NCBI GenBank assembly: GCA_017961625.1
Contig: JAGCWY010000056.1
Location: 1 to 64,000 of the forward strand
Length of the DNA: 64,000 nt
DNA from: Ruminococcus sp.
GTDB lineage: Bacteria; Bacillota; Clostridia; Oscillospirales; Ruminococcaceae
Direction: 5' to 3'
A program made the position numbers and the translations under genes. Positions 53,685 through 62,118 of this stretch are shown piece after piece; positions within the stretch are counted from its first letter, which is position 1; the number at the start of each line of letters is the position of its first letter. Below the pieces are notes generated by a model. That model searched no databases. It worked only from the letters and a program-made list of their open reading frames with translations, and was not told the origin of the DNA.

Positions 53685-54938
53685 ATGAAACTTATGACAT
53701 TATCAGAGAGTCAGACCATGATGACCTTCATCTCACTTGCACTGCTGCTTTTATTCTCTTACGTCTTCGGCACTCTTGCCGAAAAGATAAAGGGTCCGAG
53801 AGTTGTCGGAGAGATACTCGGCGGCATGATACTCGGAGGCAGCTGTCTGTTCATTCTGCTTCCCGAAGCAATGAAAAAAATATTTTTTGCCTACCCCGAG
53901 CAGGGACAGGTGCTGAATATATTCTATCAGCTTGGGCTGATATTCCTTATGTTCCTTTCGGGTTACAATACCGAGATAAAGCTCTGTAAAAAGAACGCAA
54001 GGACTATATCTCTCGTATTCATCGGAGCAACCGTCATACCCATGCTGGCAGCTATACCTTTTATATCAATGTTTAGGAAAAGCTTCATCGGAGTCTCCGG
54101 CAATAACATCTCATTTTCACTTGTATTCTGTATAGGAGTTGCGATAACCTCAATACCTGTGATATCAAAGATATTTTTTGATATAGGAATAATGAACACA
54201 AAATTCTCAAACACTGTGCTGACAGTTGCGACATTTCAGGATCTGTGCCTGTGGATACTTCTGAATATCGCCACAAAGATATCAGACGCCGGAAAGATAG
54301 GTTTGCCACATATATTGATGATAGTTCTTTCCACCATCGGAGCGTTCGCGCTGATAACCGTGGTGTCAAGAATGGTCAGATCGTCAATAAAAATCCGCGA
54401 CTCAAAGCTGCTGTATACAGTATGCTTCGTTATGCTGCTCGCTGTATGCGGACTGTTCTCCGCAATTGGCATAAACATCATGTATTCCGCCTTCATTGTC
54501 GGATATACTGTAAAGGTGTTCTTCGGAAAAGAAGCCGAAACAGTCAGAGATTTAGGCGCTCTAAAGGATATCGTGTTCTCATTTTTCGTACCGGTATACT
54601 TTGCACTTGTCGGCATACAGCTGAATGTTATAAACGATTTTTCTCTCTCAAGATTCCTGCTGTTTTTCATAATAGCTTTCGGACTTGAATTTATCGGCAC
54701 ATTGGCTGCTCTTATTTTCTCCGACCTCTCAGGCACTATGAAAATGAATTTCGCCGTAACCATGAACGCAAGAGGAGGCCCTGGTATTGTGCTTGCAACC
54801 GTAGGCTATGGAGCCGGTATCATCTCTCTTGAATTCTTCACTGTGCTGATACTTACTACCATGCTATCCTCCTTGACAGCAGGCTATTATCTGAGATATC
54901 AGCAGAAAAAAGATAAGGCTGTGTTCGACAGCCTGTAA
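53685..54938 (+). CDS. CPA2/Kef-type cation:proton antiporter
   Basis: 417 residues with about 12-13 membrane segments. KGPRVVGEILGGMILGG, FLMFLSGYNTEIKL and TSIPVISKIFFDIGI follow the Na_H_exchanger (PF00999) pattern, and NARGGPGIVLATVGY is the conserved C-terminal motif of Kef/NapA-like proteins. It exchanges Na+ or K+ for H+. No RCK or TrkA_N domain is attached, unlike full KefB/C. AGGAG lies eight bases from ATG. Its promoter carries the tandem operator shared with the lipid operon and the PstS-like operon. Confidence 0.85.
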   Translation: MKLMTLSESQTMMTFISLALLLLFSYVFGTLAEKIKGPRVVGEILGGMILGGSCLFILLPEAMKKIFFAYPEQGQVLNIFYQLGLIFLMFLSGYNTEIKLCKKNARTISLVFIGATVIPMLAAIPFISMFRKSFIGVSGNNISFSLVFCIGVAITSIPVISKIFFDIGIMNTKFSNTVLTVATFQDLCLWILLNIATKISDAGKIGLPHILMIVLSTIGAFALITVVSRMVRSSIKIRDSKLLYTVCFVMLLAVCGLFSAIGINIMYSAFIVGYTVKVFFGKEAETVRDLGALKDIVFSFFVPVYFALVGIQLNVINDFSLSRFLLFFIIAFGLEFIGTLAALIFSDLSGTMKMNFAVTMNARGGPGIVLATVGYGAGIISLEFFTVLILTTMLSSLTAGYYLRYQQKKDKAVFDSL

Positions 54939-54958
54939 AGAATTATATTTTCTCCAAT

Positions 54959-55024
54959 GTGACAAATGTCACTGCATAAAATGACATTCGTCATCTTGAA
55001 CAGCTTCGTAGCGTATTATATAAT
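54959..55024 (+). promoter_or_regulatory. Tandem operator plus promoter of the PstS-like operon
   Basis: GTGACAAATGTCAC (54959-54972) and ATGACATTCGTCAT (54981-54994), starts 22 bp apart, then TTGAAC (54996-55001), 17-bp spacer, TATAAT (55019-55024). The first element is identical, base for base, to that at 1877-1890. Confidence 0.8.
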
Positions 55025-55091
55025 ATAGACAGAGAAGGTATAATATACTGACAAAGTCAGCAGGATACCGGAGCATCAGGAGGTACAGACC

Positions 55092-55325
55092 ATGGAGATT
55101 CTGATACAGATCATTGGCTGGGCAGTCATTGCTGCTGTCGTTTTATTCGTGATCAGTTCTGTCATTCTTTTCATCAGGGACGGAATACTTGCTAAAAGCG
55201 AAGGAAGAAACAGAAAAATCAAGTATAAGGTCATGTTCATAATCAGTATGGCTATTATCGCCATGGCCGCAATGGCCGGAATATTTCTGCTTCTCCTTGC
55301 AATGGCTGTTATGAGGAGTATGTAG
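55092..55325 (+). CDS. Small two-span membrane protein
   Basis: 77 residues with two hydrophobic segments (about 5-30 and 48-75) around a basic loop (KSEGRNRKIKYK). GGAGG lies eight bases before ATG. No family recognised. First gene of a three-gene unit under the tandem-operator promoter, one base from the next. Confidence 0.7.
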   Translation: MEILIQIIGWAVIAAVVLFVISSVILFIRDGILAKSEGRNRKIKYKVMFIISMAIIAMAAMAGIFLLLLAMAVMRSM

Positions 55326-55326
55326 T

Positions 55327-55470
55327 ATGAGTGACCGCAGATTTATAAGGATACTGATAGCAATAGTTCTGATCGGACTTCTCCTCACCGCTGCACATCT
55401 TATATTTATTTACCACGCTTATCAGAACTCATCTGTCATACAATTTATTGCAAGGGAGCTATGGCTGTGA
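55327..55470 (+). CDS. Small single-span membrane protein
   Basis: 47 residues (MSDRRFIRILIAIVLIGLLL at the start) with one hydrophobic segment (about 8-30), ending RELWL. Its ATG follows the previous stop by one base and its stop overlaps the start of the PstS-like gene, so it is held by tight spacing on both sides, which is the main evidence that it is real. Function unknown; perhaps a membrane partner of the binding protein. Confidence 0.65.
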   Translation: MSDRRFIRILIAIVLIGLLLTAAHLIFIYHAYQNSSVIQFIARELWL

Positions 55471-56468
55471 AAAGGATAACTGTGATACTCACAACAGCTT
55501 TAATCTTTGCTGCCGTGAACGCCATGCTGTATGTGACAATAACAAGACGTCTTGCAAACAATTTCAGTGGAACTGGGCAGCTGAAAATGGTTGATGTAAG
55601 AAAGTTCCTGCCATTTGAGGAGGGCTCTGAGCTTGCAAGAACAGGGGCTTCACTTAAATTCACAGAGAGCGACAAGCTGCCTGTTTTAGACGGTGCAGCT
55701 GCACTCGTACCTGTCTATGCTTCTGTGATCGAAAACTGCTACCCCGAGGGCTGCATCACCTACAAGGGCGGTACGTTCTCCGACGATAATTACTACGGCG
55801 AAAACTTTGCCCCCGACAGCGTTATGCAGTACCAGAACACTATCAGGGGTTTTGATGCCCTTGTGGCTGGCTCGGTAGACCTGTTCTTTACAGCTCACCC
55901 CTCAAAGGAACAGATGCTGTCTGCACAAGAAAAAGGAGCGGAACTGGAGATAGTTCCCATTGGTCAGGAAGCGTTCGTCTTCTTTGTCAACAAAGGCAAC
56001 CCTGTGGACGGTCTTTCCTCGGAGCAAATACGCTCTGTCTACCGGGGAGAGATAACTAACTGGAATGAGGTCGGCGGCGCTTCGAGAACGATATATCCCC
56101 TGACCAGAGTCAAAGGATCGGGAAGCCAGACGATGATGGAGAAATTCATGGAGGGAGATATGATCACCTCCAAGGCTCCACTGTCCGTATTCGGCGGAGC
56201 GATTGGTTACTCCTTCCGGTACTACCTTTCGGGAATGGTAGCCGATGAAAACGTAAAAATGCTTGCAGTTGACGGTATATATCCCGACACTGAGAATATA
56301 AGGAACGGCTCATATCCGCTCACTGCGAATTTTTATGCAGTGTACCGCAGGGATAATCAGAACGCCAATGTTCAAAGGCTCGTTGACTGGCTGTTGTCAG
56401 AGGAAGGTCAGACAATGATTGAAGCATGCGGTTATGTTGGATTGCCCGATGATATCTCAGAACAATAA
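55467..56468 (+). CDS. PstS-like substrate-binding protein, membrane-anchored
   Basis: About 333 residues. An uncleaved-looking N-terminal hydrophobic segment (about 4-24) anchors a PBP-like domain: LDGAAALVPVYASVIE, GFDALVAGSVDLFFTAHPSK, VPIGQEAFVFFVNKGNPV, LSSEQIRSVYRGEITNWNEV and TRVKGSGSQTMMEKFM, all phosphate-binding-protein motifs. No Pst permease or ATPase gene is nearby, so it may act as a sensor or scavenger rather than a transporter part. The GTG at 55467 (overlapping the previous stop as GTGA, GGGAG eight bases upstream) is preferred to the ATG at 55461, which is only two bases from that site. Confidence 0.8.
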   Translation: MKRITVILTTALIFAAVNAMLYVTITRRLANNFSGTGQLKMVDVRKFLPFEEGSELARTGASLKFTESDKLPVLDGAAALVPVYASVIENCYPEGCITYKGGTFSDDNYYGENFAPDSVMQYQNTIRGFDALVAGSVDLFFTAHPSKEQMLSAQEKGAELEIVPIGQEAFVFFVNKGNPVDGLSSEQIRSVYRGEITNWNEVGGASRTIYPLTRVKGSGSQTMMEKFMEGDMITSKAPLSVFGGAIGYSFRYYLSGMVADENVKMLAVDGIYPDTENIRNGSYPLTANFYAVYRRDNQNANVQRLVDWLLSEEGQTMIEACGYVGLPDDISEQ

Positions 56469-56491
56469 AACATAAAAAAATATATTGAAAT

Positions 56492-56530
56492 AAAAGGCTT
56501 TCCGCAAGAATATCTGCGAAAAGCCTTTTT
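56492..56530. terminator. Terminator between the PstS-like and GH11-like genes
   Basis: AAAAGGCTTTCCGCA (56492-56506) pairs with TGCGAAAAGCCTTTT (56515-56529), one mismatch. A and T tails make it usable from both sides. Confidence 0.85.
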
Positions 56531-56534
56531 AGTT

Positions 56535-59012
56535 TTAATTTAGTTCGGTAGGAGCGATTCTACTTCTCATCACGCACAGATCGTGAATATCCCATATTCC
56601 GTCACCGTTGACGTCATAATCTGCACCTGTCGGTATTTCAATCTTTTCTCCGAGGAGGAAAGATTTGAAGTTCCTGATATCGTCAGCAGTATAAACGGCA
56701 ATATCATTTTCAGTTCTCTTTGCGCTTACTGAATTGACAACCGCAGATCCGGTGTTCTTAAAAATTTTGAGTGTGAAATAAACGTCTTGTATGTCGTAAG
56801 TATCTATGCCAAGACCGCTTACCTTTCTGGCTATGTCCGCTGCATCAAATGAGCCTTCATAGCGTATGCAGCCATCAGATACGTCATCAGCTTCAACTGC
56901 CTCAAGCTGTTTCTGACGCTTAACGATCACGAATGGTAAATTATCCTTCCTGACCTCAGGTATATAAGCAATAACATCATACTTTACGCCACCTGATTCA
57001 ATAACGCCAAGCTTCTCGGGATCACGGAACGAACCGTACACCAATTCAGATGTGAGCTCTCCCTCCCATTTATCAGCGATCAGGATATAACAGCCGAAAT
57101 AACAGTCAGCTTCCCCCATAGAATGTAAATACTCTTCATTTATACAGTTGATAAATCCACCGAGCGCCCATTCGGAGCCCTCCTTATCGGAAGAGATATC
57201 ACCTATATCAATATTGTAATCGAACAGCAGGCTCTCATTGCTTTCACAGCCATACTCATAGTTCTCTCTCTGAATTTCACATAATCCGATGTTGAAACTG
57301 CGGGCGAACTCGGCATTATTCGATGCGAATACTCCCGGCTGATACTCTCCCCATTCGTAGTTTATTTTTTCATCTGCATATCCATACATCGTCATTGCGG
57401 TGCCGTTTACACCATAGTGCAGGCCTTTCAGATATACAGAATTATGCCAGTCATTAAGGTCAATCTTTCTTGTCATTCTTTCGTACTCGCCTTCATCGGC
57501 AATGAATTCCGGCAGTTCCACATCGAGCTTCACTAACTCCGCACTTCCCACTGAAACAGAACCGTTTACCTGAGCGACAAGAACGTCGGCGCAGCCAAGT
57601 ACGATACCAAGATTGTGTACATATTCCATAAAGGGAGCGATGTCATGCTTAGCAGTAACTGTTCCCTTCATACCGTTTTCCGCTGCGTCTCTGCTTATGA
57701 AGTAATATCTTTGTTTGAGCTGAGACTTGCCGGTACCCATCCAACTCTGCGAACCGTCATAAACATCATAATCCACGCCATCTACAGTGAGCTTGCCTAA
57801 ATTCTGTGCATTTTTCGACGGTACCCAGCCCTGGCTGCAGGCATCAACTACATAAATATCGGTATATACATAATACTCCGGCATTTCGATAACGCCAAGC
57901 TTTGCCGCTGCACTGACAGCGAAAGAACCGCTGGCTTCAAAATCCATAGTGTACTCTATAGACGAGCCCGATATAGCTTTATAGGACTGTCCCGGTTCGT
58001 ACTGCTTTCCACGCTCAAATATAGGATCGTTATTATAACTGTTATCTCTTGCGTCCCATTCAGCACTGAATTGCGACGGAGCTATCAGCACCATTTGATC
58101 TTTTTCGCCCCTGCCTTCAATGTGGTAATAATAACCTGTGCGGACGCCGTAATCTATATCTTTTAGTGTTACAGCAGCCTCTTCATCCTCGTACTCGTCG
58201 GGAGCAAGCTCCGGCATATTCTCTATGGATACATCAACAGTATAGACATAAGCGCTTCCCTTTGAGCCGGCGCTCTCAAGGAACAGTCCGATATCAGTTA
58301 TCTCTCCAATATCATATCCTGTCGCAGCTAGTGCGTTAAGCTTGTCGGTTATATTTATCCTTCTGTCGTCCTCAATATCGTTATTGATAGTCATAGGAAC
58401 ATCTCTACGGAATATGAAGGTATTGCCATTTTCATCACCGTTCTCACGGGAGTACAGAGTATAGTCAACAGCATAGGCATCTCCTTTAACGTCGATAAGA
58501 CCAAAGAGAGTGTCATGGAATACTTCCTCAGAGCAAAGCTTTCCTATCTCCTTGTAATTTTCATCCTTTTCAACAATGCTCCTGCCGTCTGCCGAATCTT
58601 CCACTTCAAGTATATCGATCACGTCGCCCTTTGAGTTATGAAGTCTGACGCCCAGTCTCACATAACCGTTTTTGCTGTCAGTGTAGCCTTCCGTATCTAT
58701 CCTTTTCCAGTACTTGTATGTGATATTCCCCAGCTCTTTGTAGCTGACAGGAGAAGCGAACTTAAGACCTCTTCCAGTCCTGAAGCCCTCTTCATTATCC
58801 CATTCACAGCGGAAGCAGCCGCCCGGTTGTATCAGGAAATTCGGCTGACTGTCCTTATCATTATTTGCTATTTCATAGTAATAGCTCTTGTCGATACCGC
58901 TGCAATCATGGTCGATAACTATATCAGCATTGACTGTCTGCACCGGAATGCTTGCCGTACACAACGCCGCAGAAATAACAGCGGATAAAAAGCCCTTTGT
59001 GTGTTTTTTCAT
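56535..59012 (-). CDS. Secreted dockerin protein with three divergent GH11-like domains (probably non-catalytic)
   Basis: About 825 residues from the ATG at 59012 (GGGAGGG six bases upstream); signal peptide to about residue 30. Three stretches repeat the GH11 plan of the xylanases in this window: domain 1 (about 40-275; GGCFRCEWDNEEG..TGRGLKF, LGNITYKY), domain 2 (about 300-505; FSAEWDARD, YTDIYVVD, LGKLTVDGVDYDVYDGSQS, VNGSVSVGSAEL) and domain 3 (about 535-770; FGCYILIAD, LGVIESGGVKYDVIAYIPEV, FKNTGSAVV). The nucleophile Glu is Asp in domains 1 and 2 and missing in 3; the acid/base Glu survives only in 1. A short dockerin half ends it (DVNGDGIWDIHDLCVMRSRI). Likely a xylan-binding cellulosome component. 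Confidence 0.75.
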   Translation of the reverse strand: MKKHTKGFLSAVISAALCTASIPVQTVNADIVIDHDCSGIDKSYYYEIANNDKDSQPNFLIQPGGCFRCEWDNEEGFRTGRGLKFASPVSYKELGNITYKYWKRIDTEGYTDSKNGYVRLGVRLHNSKGDVIDILEVEDSADGRSIVEKDENYKEIGKLCSEEVFHDTLFGLIDVKGDAYAVDYTLYSRENGDENGNTFIFRRDVPMTINNDIEDDRRINITDKLNALAATGYDIGEITDIGLFLESAGSKGSAYVYTVDVSIENMPELAPDEYEDEEAAVTLKDIDYGVRTGYYYHIEGRGEKDQMVLIAPSQFSAEWDARDNSYNNDPIFERGKQYEPGQSYKAISGSSIEYTMDFEASGSFAVSAAAKLGVIEMPEYYVYTDIYVVDACSQGWVPSKNAQNLGKLTVDGVDYDVYDGSQSWMGTGKSQLKQRYYFISRDAAENGMKGTVTAKHDIAPFMEYVHNLGIVLGCADVLVAQVNGSVSVGSAELVKLDVELPEFIADEGEYERMTRKIDLNDWHNSVYLKGLHYGVNGTAMTMYGYADEKINYEWGEYQPGVFASNNAEFARSFNIGLCEIQRENYEYGCESNESLLFDYNIDIGDISSDKEGSEWALGGFINCINEEYLHSMGEADCYFGCYILIADKWEGELTSELVYGSFRDPEKLGVIESGGVKYDVIAYIPEVRKDNLPFVIVKRQKQLEAVEADDVSDGCIRYEGSFDAADIARKVSGLGIDTYDIQDVYFTLKIFKNTGSAVVNSVSAKRTENDIAVYTADDIRNFKSFLLGEKIEIPTGADYDVNGDGIWDIHDLCVMRSRIAPTELN

Positions 59013-59262
59013 GTTAAGCCCTCCCTTGTATCCATACAGATACATAGTATATTACACAAATTATATCTTATTTATGAATAAAAATCAAGTATAATATTGC
59101 GAATTTTTATACACTCTTCTCAAAAACCTTAAATAAAATTTATTATTTTATATACAAAATTATTTTACATTCGCATATCAACATAGGAAAATTAATTTAA
59201 CTCTTAAAGAGCTACATGTTTTACCAGTAGAGTTCGTTTTATGTTCAGGTATGTAATGCGTT

Positions 59263-59470
59263 TTAAAACCACTCAGAGGACAAGCTTGCATATTCTGCAA
59301 GTACTGCAGAAGCGTCCACTGCATATGCATAGCTGTCGTCATGCATTTTCAGCTGCATTCTCTATGATCGTTTATTATATCCATTAGAGTATTTTTATCA
59401 CCTTCAAGGAAACAGTAGTATCCACGTTCAACATTATCCATCAAGAACAATGATTTTGTCTCTATACTAT
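59263..59470 (-). pseudogene. Remnant of a dockerin-encoding gene
   Basis: The reverse strand reads MDNVERGYYCFLEGDKNTLM.. to a stop near 59360; a shifted frame then gives DSYAYAVDASAVLAEYASLS and a stop at 59263. VDASAVLAEYASLSS is the typical second helix and end of a Ruminococcus type I dockerin. The calcium loop before it is corrupted. No ribosome site or full gene is visible, so this is a decayed 3' end. The rest of 59013-59520 holds nothing I can name. Confidence 0.5.
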
Positions 59471-59520
59471 TTAGGCAACATAAACTGAAAAATGTCTCAC
59501 CTGAAAATAAGGTTCTTCAA

Positions 59521-59551
59521 AAAGAAAAGAGCCCTGCCAAAGCAAAGCTCT
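59521..59551 (-). terminator. Weak terminator of the CotH lipoprotein gene
   Basis: AGAGC (59551-59547) and GCTCT (59532-59528) enclose 14 bases that can pair further; a U-rich tail follows on the reverse strand. Confidence 0.5.
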
Positions 59552-59561
59552 CTGCTTGTCA

Positions 59562-61346
59562 TTATTCTTTCGAATACTTCTGAACATAGTCAGTGATGTA
59601 TTTCCTGCGTTCGGAGAAGAAACTGCGGAGTTCACCGACCGCTTCGTCATAGCTGTATTCTCCCGCAGAGCCTCCAAAAGAAATGCGCCAGAAACGGTCA
59701 TAGGTATCCGTTACCATATCATGATACGTTTCTGAAATGCGGTCTATCTCATTCTCCACACGTTCATCGTTGAAATTATTATTTGAGATATCCTCAAAAG
59801 TGTCCATAAAGCTCTGCTTGAAGCCTTCATTTTTCATTGCAGCTTTAAACAGGTCAGTAATAAAGCAGTCTTCTTCCATTAAATTTGAAAGACTGTCGTT
59901 ATCAGCAAGCGCTTCATGGTAGATGCCCGTGCTGTACTCTGTATCGAACAGTATAAAGCGCCATTTTCCGTCGGCGTAAGGATTGCTCTTATCAATGGTC
60001 TGTACTCTCCACATCGCCGAATTTGGAGCGCCCCAGTCGCAGTTGTCTATGTACAGCTCAGTACTTATATAGTCCATAAAGCCCTGCATATCCACAAATT
60101 CGCAGAGCTTTTTGTAAGCTGCATCGTCAGAAAAATCAGTTTCATTTATCCATTTCCGGAGTTCCTCCCATTCGGCAAATACCTCCTCTGAACCTTCCTC
60201 AAGAAGATCCTTTTTTATTATGCAGACATCTTTTTTGGGAACGCCGTAATGGGCTTTGACAAACGCTGCGTCAAGCTTTTCAGTGATCTCATAATGGCCC
60301 CAGTATTCGCCGTTTATGAAGAGTATACACGGCTCCATGCCCTGAGTAAGGAACTGCCTGTCGGAAACAAGAGACTGTATAAGCTTGTCTCGAAAGCGCG
60401 TATACATCGCATCGTTTCCGCAGTTTCGAAGCATAAAGCTATCGAACTCCGTGACAGGCGCATTGCCGTGCTGGCTCACGACATTTCCCGAAAACAGATC
60501 ATATACAAGCTTAGGAGCGCCGTAATCCTTTCTTGCATAAATATTCAGACTTTTCTGCGTGTAGGAACGGCTTGCACCGCCGTGAATACGTATACCAACA
60601 TTCTGAGAGCATGTGAGCTGACCGCCTTCAAAGAACTGCACAAAAGCCTCTCTCTCCCATTCCCTGCCCTTCTGAGTGTAATTTGCAGGCAGGAACCAAT
60701 CCGGAGTTTCGGGATCGTATTCATCGCTCTCAAGCCAGTCATCGTAGGTCTTTCCGATCGTATATATTCCATTTTCGTAATCAAAAAGGCTGCTCTCCTC
60801 TGTTATGAGTGAGATTGTCTTAACGTCATCGTAATAGTCAGCCTTCTCCCTGAAGCCTACAAAATATGTACATGACACTACTCTGCTCTGACTGCCGCTT
60901 CCGTCTACAGCTATAGCTCTTACCACCGTTGCCTTTTCCACGGGAGAATCCGGCAGATCGTACTTAACAAAATTAGCAGGCTGGGCGATGTCCTTGTGAG
61001 CGCTGATGACGTTTTTCTCAGCGGACCTGTCGCTGATAAGAACAGGCTGTGTGAACCTCTGACTTTCAACACTAGGTACACTTCCGTCGAGAGTATAGTA
61101 TACGGTGCAGCCGTCGTCAGCTGTTATGTCAAGATAGAATTCCTCATCATAAAATCCACTTACCGCAGAAAAACGCATTCCCTCTGCCTCAAAGGGCTCT
61201 GTCTTAGCCCCCGTCTCTGCCGTTTCAGTTGGCTGGGGCTTTGATGAAGACTTATCTCCCTCTGAACATGAGGCGAGGAATGATCCACTAATGCCCAGCG
61301 TTAAGATAAAAGCTGCACTTATAACAGTTTTTGATCTGTATTTCAT
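59562..61346 (-). CDS. CotH-family lipoprotein with chitobiase-type beta domain
   Basis: About 594 residues. Start at 61346 (AAGGAG six bases upstream) gives a lipoprotein signal with LASC. About residues 45-150 form a chitobiase/CHB_HEX-type domain (YYTLDGSVPS, VVRAIAVDGSGSQS). The CotH domain (about 175-590) has VGIRIHGGASRSYTQKSLNI, FMLRNCGNDAMYTRFRDKLI, FINGEYWGHYEITEKLDAAF, and WRFILFDTEYSTGIY with the acidic metal-binding Asp. It is expected at the cell surface, where CotH enzymes may phosphorylate secreted proteins or take part in adhesion. Thirty bases behind a small membrane protein gene on the same strand, so probably one operon. Confidence 0.85.
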   Translation of the reverse strand: MKYRSKTVISAAFILTLGISGSFLASCSEGDKSSSKPQPTETAETGAKTEPFEAEGMRFSAVSGFYDEEFYLDITADDGCTVYYTLDGSVPSVESQRFTQPVLISDRSAEKNVISAHKDIAQPANFVKYDLPDSPVEKATVVRAIAVDGSGSQSRVVSCTYFVGFREKADYYDDVKTISLITEESSLFDYENGIYTIGKTYDDWLESDEYDPETPDWFLPANYTQKGREWEREAFVQFFEGGQLTCSQNVGIRIHGGASRSYTQKSLNIYARKDYGAPKLVYDLFSGNVVSQHGNAPVTEFDSFMLRNCGNDAMYTRFRDKLIQSLVSDRQFLTQGMEPCILFINGEYWGHYEITEKLDAAFVKAHYGVPKKDVCIIKKDLLEEGSEEVFAEWEELRKWINETDFSDDAAYKKLCEFVDMQGFMDYISTELYIDNCDWGAPNSAMWRVQTIDKSNPYADGKWRFILFDTEYSTGIYHEALADNDSLSNLMEEDCFITDLFKAAMKNEGFKQSFMDTFEDISNNNFNDERVENEIDRISETYHDMVTDTYDRFWRISFGGSAGEYSYDEAVGELRSFFSERRKYITDYVQKYSKE

Positions 61347-61375
61347 AAATATCTCCTTGATTCGAATATTGTATG

Positions 61376-61744
61376 TTATAATCTGCTGATCCTTATCTTG
61401 ATCCACAGCAACAGTACAGCTATGCAATTTATACCTATCACCGCTATTGCCATGGTCTTGTTTTTATCTTCTCCAACAAGTACCATAAAGAACCAGAATG
61501 CCGACATGAGAAAAGCTCCGATCAGCGCAAGTACAAGTCCTGCCAGCTCGGCTTTATCATTAGCCCGGCACAGCTGTATTATTTCTGTAATTATAATAAC
61601 AGGCAGTACCGGAAGCATCATTGCCGTCAACAGCAGCAGGACTCCCGGAGATTCAGCCCGGTCTGCATTACTAATACAGACCGCTCCATAAGTAATAGCC
61701 GAGGCCATGATAAGAACGATAGAAAATAATCTACGCTTGTCCAT
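61376..61744 (-). CDS. Small four-span membrane protein
   Basis: 122 residues with four hydrophobic segments and short charged loops (LCRANDKAE, VGEDKNKT). No family recognised and the ribosome site is weak. It ends 30 bases before the CotH lipoprotein start, so it is probably co-transcribed with it. Confidence 0.65.
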   Translation of the reverse strand: MDKRRLFSIVLIMASAITYGAVCISNADRAESPGVLLLLTAMMLPVLPVIIITEIIQLCRANDKAELAGLVLALIGAFLMSAFWFFMVLVGEDKNKTMAIAVIGINCIAVLLLWIKIRISRL

Positions 61745-62118
61745 TTACTTCAACTCGCTTTCCGACTGACAATTTCCGGAATACCTACAGATTCACATAT
61801 CCAGCCCCGTTGAGCTTTACCTGTTATTTTATAAAAAAACTTGCAATGCGACGTCTTTTATATTATTATAACTTATAAGGGAAGCAACGTCAAGCGCTGC
61901 ATATTATCAGCCGTCTGATACTTGCCTCATTATAGTTTTATGTATATTGCAAGAGAACTTTTGTACTACATGCACACAATCGCAAAGGCACATTTGTGCA
62001 CATCGCCGAATTTCAAACTTGCCTGCAACAATTCAGGCTTTTTCTAACACTTAATGAATGAACTTGCACCGAAGAAGTGCAAAGCTTCTTAAAAATAGAT
62101 TCAAAGGAGGGATCCATT
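61745..62118. other. Divergent intergenic region upstream of the third ECF gene
   Basis: About 370 bases without a gene. GGCACATTTGTGC around 61989 is a short inverted repeat and GAAGAAGTGCAAAGCTTCTT (62070-62090) a small hairpin near the sigma gene; neither matches a class I know. Confidence 0.35.
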
